NCBI GenBank assembly: GCA_038063195.1
Contig: JBBTVO010000002.1
Coordinates: 1 to 12,071, forward strand
From: JBBTVO01 sp038063195
Lineage (GTDB): Bacteria > Patescibacteriota > Microgenomatia > Levybacterales > UBA12049
DNA length: 12,071 nucleotides
Direction of reading: 5' to 3'
Shown: positions 5,558-10,226 of the stretch, piece by piece
How positions within the stretch are numbered: the first letter of the stretch is position 1
How the letters are laid out: each line of letters starts with the position of its first letter
Notes under the pieces: generated by a model
Seen by the model: only the letters and a program-made list of their open reading frames with translations
Databases searched by the model: none
What the model was told of the DNA's origin: nothing
Position numbers and translations under genes: made by a program

Positions 5558-8032
5558 TTATTCTACAAATGTGGCGGATGTTATGTGGTCGTTTGGATTT
5601 GTGAATCGCATAAGAATTACACCCTGAGTGTCACGGGCAAGACGCGGGACCGAAGTCAGAGAAAGCTTTACCACAAGTCCCCTTTGGGATGTCATAATTA
5701 TTTCTTCACAGTTGGGTGGGATTACCTGCGCAAAGGCAACCTTTCCTGTTTTTGCGGTAACTTTGGCAACTTTTACTCCCTTACCTCCCCTTCCCTGTCC
5801 GCGAAAAAGCTTACTTGCGGTTTTCTTACCAAGCCCGTTTTCCATAATGGTAAGAAGATCGTCGTTCGCCTCTTTATTTATAACATCCATTCCAATTACG
5901 ATATCATCGCTTTCGATTCTTATACCTCTGACTCCCATAGTCGCTCGTCCCGTAGGTCTTACGGCTTTTTCGGAAAATCTTATTGCTTTTCCGTTTTTTG
6001 TAGTCAGGATTATATCGTTCTCCCCGCTTGTAAACTCACTCCATGCAAGCTCGTCTCCCTTATCAAGCTTGACCGCGACAATTCCTGATTTTCTTATATT
6101 GGTAAAATCAGAAAGCTTTGATTTCTTCACAGTCCCCCGCTTAGTTGTTAAGAATACATAAACTCCCTTGTCGGTCTTGCCGTAATTTATAAACGATTTT
6201 ACTTCTTCACCCTGTTCAATATTTAACAAATTGACTACGGCAGTGCCCTTACTTGTCCTCTGGGATTCCGAAATCTCATAAGCGCGGGTTTGATAAACCT
6301 TACCTCTGTTGGTAAAGAAAAGGAGATTGTCATGAGTCTCTGCAGAGCGGATATGAGCAATGCTGTCCTCGTCTTTCGTCGTCATTCCCCTAATTCCCTT
6401 TCCGCCGCGGTGCTGGGTCTTAAAGCTCATCGTACTTTGCCTTTTGATATAACCTGTCTGGGTCATGGTTATTACAGTCGGTTCATTTGGGATAAGATCT
6501 TCATCTGAAAAATCTCCAATCCTGCTCTTAAAGACTTTGGTTCTTCGCGGATCTCCATATTTTTCTTTAATTTTCGCAAGCTCGTCTTTTACGACTTTTA
6601 AAATCTTTGGCGGATGGGAAAGAAGATCTTCAATGTACGCAATTGTTTCCTTAATCATTTCGTATTCCTCTTCAATTTTTTGCCGCTCAAGCGCTGCAAG
6701 TCTCCTTAGTTGCAAATCTAAAATTGCAGTTGCCTGAAGTTCTGAGAGCTTGAATTTCGTCATCAAGTTTTCTTTGGCTTCTTCCTGAGTCTTTGATTCC
6801 CTAATGGTTTTTATTACCGCGTCAATATTATCAACTGCAATCTTTAGCCCCTCGAGAATATGAAGCCTTGCTTTTGCGATCCGAAGTTCATATTCCGAGC
6901 GCTTCCTGACCACCAAAAATCTATGTTTTAAATATTCTTCAATTATGGTTTTGAGATTTAGAGTTTGGGGAGTTCCGTTGACAAGAGCAACGACATTTGC
7001 CGAGAAAGTTGTCTGAAGGCTTGTGTGCTTGAAGAGGTTATTCAAAACTTTCCGGGGCGCCGCATCGCGCTTAAGTTCTATCATAATTCTCATTCCGTGT
7101 CTGTCCGACTCATCCCTTAGATCCGAAATTCCTTCAAGCTTCTTGTCCTTGGCAAGCTCTGCAATTCGGGCAACTAGAAGCGCTTTATTCACCTGATACG
7201 GAAGCTCTGTAATTATGATTGCGCTTTTTCCCTGACCGATATCTTCAATTTCTGCCTTTCCTCTTATTAACACTCTCCCGCGCCCCGTGGTATAGACATT
7301 TTTAATTTCAGAAATATCATAAATACTTCCGGCTGTAGGAAAGTCAGGGCCTTTTATAAACTCAAGAAGTTCGTCAATTGTGGCTGTTGAGGAAAGGCTT
7401 TGTATGGGATCAGTTGAGGTTTTATCAAACTTTATTTTATCAATCGTAAAAGTTATTGCATCGATTACCTCTGAGAGATTATGCGGAGGAATTTTTGTCG
7501 CCATCCCCACGGCAATTCCTTCACTTCCCATAAGAAGAAGATTGGGTAACTTCGCAGGAAGGAAAACCGGCTCTTTAAGTGTGGCGTCAAAATTTTCAAG
7601 ATAATCAACAGTCTCTTTATCAAGATCAAAAAGCATTTCAGATGTAATTCCTGCCATCCGGGCTTCTGTATAACGCATTGCAGCAGGCGGATCCCCGTCC
7701 ACTGAGCCGAAATTTCCCTGTCCGTCGATCAAAGGATATCGAAGTGAAAAACTCTGCGCGAGTCGCACGAGCGCATCATAAATAGGCATGTCACCATGAG
7801 GATGATATTTTCCCATGACTTCTCCGACAATTTTTGCAGACTTTGAATATTTTGCCGAGTGAGTCAGTCCCATTTCATGCATTGCAAAAAGAATTCTTCG
7901 GTGGACCGGCTTTAGCCCGTCTCTTACATCAGGAAGCGCACGCTGGACAATTACACTCATCGCGTAGTCCAAATACGCTTTTTTCATTTCTGTGGTTATC
8001 TCTGTCCGGTTAATTTTTCCAATATCTGCCAT
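5558..8032 (-). CDS. gyrA: DNA gyrase subunit A
   Basis: GyrA is the breakage-reunion subunit of gyrase and forms A2B2 with GyrB (partly present at the right edge). The catalytic tyrosine is Tyr121 in AAMRYTEARM, after the winged helix with GKYHPHGDMPIYDALVRLAQ (74-93). The C-terminal pinwheel carries a GyrA box, QHRGGKG (540-546; canonical QRRGGKG), which marks it as gyrase rather than ParC. Length is 824 aa (E. coli 875). Met82 stands where E. coli has Ser83, a main quinolone contact, while the Asp87 equivalent (Asp86) is kept. About 15 extra residues (204-218, KTSTDPIQSLSSTAT) precede GPDFPTA compared with E. coli. The gene lies 97 bp downstream of ppa and 2 bp upstream of the SGNH hydrolase. 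No convincing promoter or Shine-Dalgarno is seen before its ATG. Confidence 0.97.
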   Translation of the reverse strand: MADIGKINRTEITTEMKKAYLDYAMSVIVQRALPDVRDGLKPVHRRILFAMHEMGLTHSAKYSKSAKIVGEVMGKYHPHGDMPIYDALVRLAQSFSLRYPLIDGQGNFGSVDGDPPAAMRYTEARMAGITSEMLFDLDKETVDYLENFDATLKEPVFLPAKLPNLLLMGSEGIAVGMATKIPPHNLSEVIDAITFTIDKIKFDKTSTDPIQSLSSTATIDELLEFIKGPDFPTAGSIYDISEIKNVYTTGRGRVLIRGKAEIEDIGQGKSAIIITELPYQVNKALLVARIAELAKDKKLEGISDLRDESDRHGMRIMIELKRDAAPRKVLNNLFKHTSLQTTFSANVVALVNGTPQTLNLKTIIEEYLKHRFLVVRKRSEYELRIAKARLHILEGLKIAVDNIDAVIKTIRESKTQEEAKENLMTKFKLSELQATAILDLQLRRLAALERQKIEEEYEMIKETIAYIEDLLSHPPKILKVVKDELAKIKEKYGDPRRTKVFKSRIGDFSDEDLIPNEPTVITMTQTGYIKRQSTMSFKTQHRGGKGIRGMTTKDEDSIAHIRSAETHDNLLFFTNRGKVYQTRAYEISESQRTSKGTAVVNLLNIEQGEEVKSFINYGKTDKGVYVFLTTKRGTVKKSKLSDFTNIRKSGIVAVKLDKGDELAWSEFTSGENDIILTTKNGKAIRFSEKAVRPTGRATMGVRGIRIESDDIVIGMDVINKEANDDLLTIMENGLGKKTASKLFRGQGRGGKGVKVAKVTAKTGKVAFAQVIPPNCEEIIMTSQRGLVVKLSLTSVPRLARDTQGVILMRFTNPNDHITSATFVE

Positions 8033-8040
8033 AAATAAAA

Positions 8041-8130
8041 AATTTCTAAGCTCTAATTTCTAATTTCTAAACAATTCCCAAGCATTAAATCCCAATTTAG
8101 AAATTAGGTTAATTAGGTCAATTAGAAATT
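8041..8130. repeat. AT-rich inverted repeat between ppa and gyrA
   Basis: This gap is built from the motif TTAGAAATTAG in both orientations. CTAATTTCTAAA (8060-8071) pairs perfectly with TTTAGAAATTAG (8096-8107) over a 24-nt loop. AATTTCTAA (8041-8049) pairs with TTAGAAATT (8122-8130). It could fold into a long imperfect cruciform or RNA hairpin between the two co-oriented genes. It lacks a terminal T-run, so it is not a standard terminator. Confidence 0.65.
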
Positions 8131-8642
8131 CACTTCATCGCCTTTTTTATATCCTCAAAGGCGATTTCCTTTCCTTTCCATTCTTTTATCTTCACCCATT
8201 TTCCCGGTTCGGATTTCTTGTAATTTTCGAAGAAATTCCTAAGCTTCTCTTTTGTTTCGTCAGGGATATCTGTCACGTCATTATAATCCTTAAATTTATT
8301 ATCGACTTTGGGCATTGGTACTGCGATAATTTTATTGTCAATTCCTGCCTCATCTTCCATCTCAAGCATTCCGATAGGCCTGCACGCAATTACAACTCCC
8401 GGCACTACTGGTTTACTTGAAAGAACTATCACGTCTTCAGGATCGCCGTCATCGGCCAAAGTGTTCGGGATAAATCCATAATTAAACGGATAATTCATCT
8501 CAGTAAAAAGAAATCTGTCGACGTATATAAAACCCGAGTCTTTATCAAGCTCGTATTTCACCGAAACGCCCTCGGGTATTTCTATATATACATTTATTTC
8601 TTCCGGTGGATTTTTTCCCGAACTAAGCTTTGAGAAATCCAT
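8130..8642 (-). CDS. ppa: Inorganic pyrophosphatase (family I)
   Basis: Ppa hydrolyses pyrophosphate to phosphate in the cytosol, pulling nucleic acid synthesis and aminoacylation forward. From the ATG at 8642 the protein is 170 aa, close to E. coli Ppa (176). The metal ligands even fall at the E. coli numbers: Asp65 and Asp70 in DDGDPEDVIVL, and Asp97 and Asp102 in EDEAGIDNK. IEIPEGVSVKYELDK (20-34) and NYPFNYGFIP (50-59) are typical of the family. The frame remains open to 8789, but that extension runs through the promoter, the REP repeats and the RAYT start, and its translation resembles no Ppa, so it is rejected. It is divergent from the RAYT gene and heads the left-reading gyrA cluster. 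Confidence 0.95.
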   Translation of the reverse strand: MDFSKLSSGKNPPEEINVYIEIPEGVSVKYELDKDSGFIYVDRFLFTEMNYPFNYGFIPNTLADDGDPEDVIVLSSKPVVPGVVIACRPIGMLEMEDEAGIDNKIIAVPMPKVDNKFKDYNDVTDIPDETKEKLRNFFENYKKSEPGKWVKIKEWKGKEIAFEDIKKAMK

Positions 8643-8648
8643 AGAAAT

Positions 8649-8677
8649 ATTATATTCGAATATCCTTTTGCCCACAA
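8649..8677 (-). promoter_or_regulatory. ppa promoter with near-leaderless spacing
   Basis: A perfect TATAAT (8654-8649) ends 6 nt before the ATG at 8642. A weak -35, TTGTGG (8677-8672), lies 17 bp upstream. Transcription should start at or within a base or two of the start codon. Confidence 0.6.
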
Positions 8678-8690
8678 GCCTCATTTTAAT

Positions 8691-8733
8691 TTTAAATCCC
8701 ACCTCGGAGGTTTTTAAATCCCACCTCGGAGGT
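8691..8733. repeat. Tandem partial REP copies, 21-bp unit
   Basis: TTTAAATCCCACCTCGGAGGT occurs at 8691-8711 and again at 8713-8733 (period 22). Only the second copy continues into the full GGTGG arm and the rest of the left-end repeat. The first is therefore a truncated extra copy, upstream of the ppa promoter. Confidence 0.8.
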
Positions 8734-8760
8734 GGATTGCTATTGACACCTCGGGAGTTT
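8717..8760 (+). repeat. Left REP-like repeat of the RAYT unit
   Basis: This is a 44-bp unit with two palindromes. The first is CCACCTCGGAGGTGG (8721-8735). After the linker ATTGCTATTGA comes a degenerate second one, CACCTCGGGAG (8747-8757). It matches 9452-9495 at 40 of 44 positions in the same orientation. Its linker and second palindrome contain a TTGACA (8743-8748) positioned as a -35 for the transposase gene. Confidence 0.85.
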
Positions 8761-8771
8761 TTGTCGACAAT
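8743..8771 (+). promoter_or_regulatory. Putative RAYT promoter, -35 supplied by the REP repeat
   Basis: TTGACA (8743-8748), a 17-bp spacer and GACAAT (8766-8771, four of six matches) end 11 nt before the ATG at 8783. The -35 lies inside the left REP repeat. A 10-bp perfect palindrome, TTGTCGACAA (8761-8770), overlaps the -10 and could be an operator. TAAAAT (8771-8776) is an alternative -10 but would need a 22-bp spacer. Confidence 0.4.
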
Positions 8772-8782
8772 AAAATATATAT

Positions 8783-9448
8783 ATGCCAAGGCGGCTGCTT
8801 CCCTTAGTTGAGGGACAGGTTTATCATGTTTTTAATCGGGGTATCGATCATCGCCCAACATTTGATGATAAGCTAGAATTGAAAAGAGCTCTTGCCTCTA
8901 TCGACTATTATAGATTTGTCAGCCAGCCGTTGAAGTTTTCTAAATTTCTTAAACTTTCTGGTGCAGAGAGAAACAAGCTTGAGGTGAAATTTAAAACTGG
9001 CCCCAAGCTGATAGACATTCTAAGTTTTTGCCTAATGCCAAATCATTTTCATTTTCTTTTAAGACAAGTCTCCGATAAAGGCATATCAAAATTTTTATCT
9101 AATTTTCAAAATAGTTACACAAGATACTTTAATACTAAAAACGAGAGAATAGGTCATCTTTTTCTGGGTCAGTTCAAAGCGGTTTTGATTGAAACTGATG
9201 AGCAGCTACTTCATGTTTCAAGATATATTCATCTCAATCCTATCACTTCATATATAGTCAAGGATTTTAATTCACTTCTTAAATATCCATGGTCCTCTTT
9301 ACCGGAATATATTAAAGAGGAATCTTTTTGTGAAACTGACACAATTTTAAGCTTCTTCAAGAAGAGAGAAGATTATACTGATTTTCTAAAAGATCAGGTT
9401 GATTACCAAAGAGAACTAAGCAAAATCAAGCATCTCGTTCTGGAATAA
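8783..9448 (+). CDS. REP-associated tyrosine transposase (RAYT, Y1_Tnp/IS200-like)
   Basis: RAYTs are HUH single-strand DNA nucleases related to the IS200/IS605 TnpA, and they cut and join at REP palindromes. The metal-binding HUH motif is H88-F-H90 in FCLMPNHFHFLL. The catalytic tyrosine is probably Tyr112 in NSYTRYFN, with Tyr115 nearby. Family stretches GHLFLGQFKAVLI (124-136) and SRYIHLNP (146-153) follow. At 221 aa it is full length with no frameshift. The N-terminal opening RRLLPLVEGQVYHVFNRGIDH is also typical. The gene is flanked by paired REP-like repeats, and another copy lies in folD. No tnpB-like partner is present. There is no Shine-Dalgarno, and the ATG follows an AT-rich stretch. 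Confidence 0.93.
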   Translation: MPRRLLPLVEGQVYHVFNRGIDHRPTFDDKLELKRALASIDYYRFVSQPLKFSKFLKLSGAERNKLEVKFKTGPKLIDILSFCLMPNHFHFLLRQVSDKGISKFLSNFQNSYTRYFNTKNERIGHLFLGQFKAVLIETDEQLLHVSRYIHLNPITSYIVKDFNSLLKYPWSSLPEYIKEESFCETDTILSFFKKREDYTDFLKDQVDYQRELSKIKHLVLE

Positions 9449-9451
9449 AAT

Positions 9452-9495
9452 AATCCCACCTGGGAGGTGGATTCCTATTGGCACCTAGGGAGTTT
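9452..9495 (+). repeat. Right REP-like repeat of the RAYT unit
   Basis: This repeat begins 3 bp after the transposase stop codon. CCACCTGGGAGGTGG (9456-9470), the linker ATTCCTATTGG, then CACCTAGGGAG (9482-9492). The G at 9461 replaces the C of the left copy, but the palindrome survives because that position lies at its centre. The close fit to the stop codon suggests it may also help end transposase transcription, although no T-run follows. Confidence 0.85.
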
Positions 9496-9604
9496 ATCAA
9501 GATTTTGTGCTTGAGCGTCTTTGGATCTCTGAGTAGCTTGAGGGGTTTCTGAGGTAATTACTTTTCAGGGGGATTCTTCCCCACCGGCAAATTCTTAATA
9601 TTCA
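9496..9604. other. Short non-coding gap right of the RAYT unit
   Basis: These 109 bp hold no ORF or RNA gene that I can recognise. The only structure is a small hairpin, GGGGATTCTTCCCC (9569-9582, 5-bp stem, 4-nt loop). It could sit at the 3' end of the left-reading 9605-10213 transcript but has no T-run on either strand. Confidence 0.4.
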
Positions 9605-10213
9605 TTATATTTTTCCTTCCCGTGGTGGATGCGCGACAGTGAACCTGAAATACAAATCCTCAACAAATCTTCTTTCTTCGGTTGATTCATAAGGAACATA
9701 TAAGCATATTTTTTTACCATCTTTTTCGAAAGTCAAGTCCCATAACTCAGTTCCGGCCATCTGTAGCTTTTGGTCTGATCTTTCTTTTGAATAATCCTCT
9801 TCGTCCTCTGATGAATTATAGAATTGTCCCTGAATCAAATCAGTTTCGCCATCAATCGAAACACCTGCAAAAAATTCACTTCCTCTAAATTTTGCAATAG
9901 GATGATTGATATGAATCTTTACATCATAAAGACCTCTTCCCAATGCATCGCCCTCTGTTATCTCCTGGAGCCCTTTATCTGTCACCAGAATAGCTTTTTC
10001 ATTAGGATTATATGGCTCAAAATTGGTTCTTGTTAATTCAAGTCTGGCATCTCCCAGACTGGTCCATTTTTTCGGAAAGTCTACAAATTTTATTCCATCA
10101 CTACTTGTCCAAGACTCTGGTTCTTCTTGCGGATGCACTAATTTAATATATCCTCCCGGAGATCTCTGCTCCTGTTGTGTGGATTGATTTTGTTCTTGTC
10201 CCAAATCTTGCAT
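9605..10213 (-). CDS. Uncharacterised acidic protein downstream of gyrB (202 aa)
   Basis: I do not recognise this protein. It begins with a Gln/Glu-rich, probably disordered segment (residues 1-20). Then comes a mixed region rich in beta-type sequence (GYIKLVHPQ, KAILVTDKGLQEI, LYDVKIHINHP, FFAGVSIDGETDLIQGQFY). After an acidic patch (NSSEDEEDYSKERSD) it ends with LWDLTFEKDGKKICLYVPY and an Arg/Phe-rich tail. There is no signal peptide, membrane helix or catalytic motif. The ATG lies 8 bp past the gyrB stop on the same strand, so co-transcription with gyrB is likely. A TATAAA box 7 nt upstream could also give it its own start. It has no Shine-Dalgarno. Its 3' end faces the RAYT unit. Confidence 0.65.
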   Translation of the reverse strand: MQDLGQEQNQSTQQEQRSPGGYIKLVHPQEEPESWTSSDGIKFVDFPKKWTSLGDARLELTRTNFEPYNPNEKAILVTDKGLQEITEGDALGRGLYDVKIHINHPIAKFRGSEFFAGVSIDGETDLIQGQFYNSSEDEEDYSKERSDQKLQMAGTELWDLTFEKDGKKICLYVPYESTEERRFVEDLYFRFTVAHPPREGKI

Positions 10214-10220
10214 AATAAAA

Positions 10221-10226
10221 TTTATA
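10221..10226 (-). promoter_or_regulatory. Possible -10 box for the 9605-10213 gene
   Basis: TATAAA (minus strand) overlaps the gyrB stop codon and ends 7 nt before the ATG at 10213. This fits the spacing of the better promoters in this window. No good -35 is found 16-18 bp upstream, so it is a weak call. Confidence 0.3.

Larger units (their letters stand above)
8717..9495 (+). mobile_element. REP-RAYT unit: HUH transposase gene bracketed by 44-bp direct REP repeats
   Basis: A single Y1-type transposase gene is enclosed by two near-identical 44-bp repeats in direct orientation, each with two small hairpins and no long terminal inverted repeats. This matches the RAYT-REP arrangement known from other bacteria, in which the transposase acts on short palindromes as single-stranded DNA. 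The boundaries are the outer ends of the repeats. The true mobilised segment, if any, could differ. No target-site duplication is expected for this class and none is claimed. Confidence 0.65.

Noticed and set aside
5585..6161. Long plus-strand ORFs opposite gyrA (5585-6088 and 5628-6161)
   Set aside because: They are antisense shadows of a highly conserved gene with no recognisable motifs or start signals. The same applies to smaller ones opposite gyrB and folD.
8033..8060. Promoter directly upstream of gyrA
   Set aside because: The best pairing (TTTAGA with TAGAAA) matches the consensus weakly, and in an A/T-repeat region such matches arise by chance.
8691..8760. CRISPR-like array
   Set aside because: There are only two or three short palindromic units with no regular unique spacers and no cas genes. 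The REP explanation fits better.
8643..8789. N-terminal extension of ppa by 49 residues
   Set aside because: It translates the ppa promoter and the REP palindromes and overlaps the RAYT start. From the ATG at 8642 the metal ligands fall at the E. coli positions.
9569..9582. GGGGATTCTTCCCC hairpin as a terminator
   Set aside because: The stem is only 5 bp and neither strand has a T-run after it.
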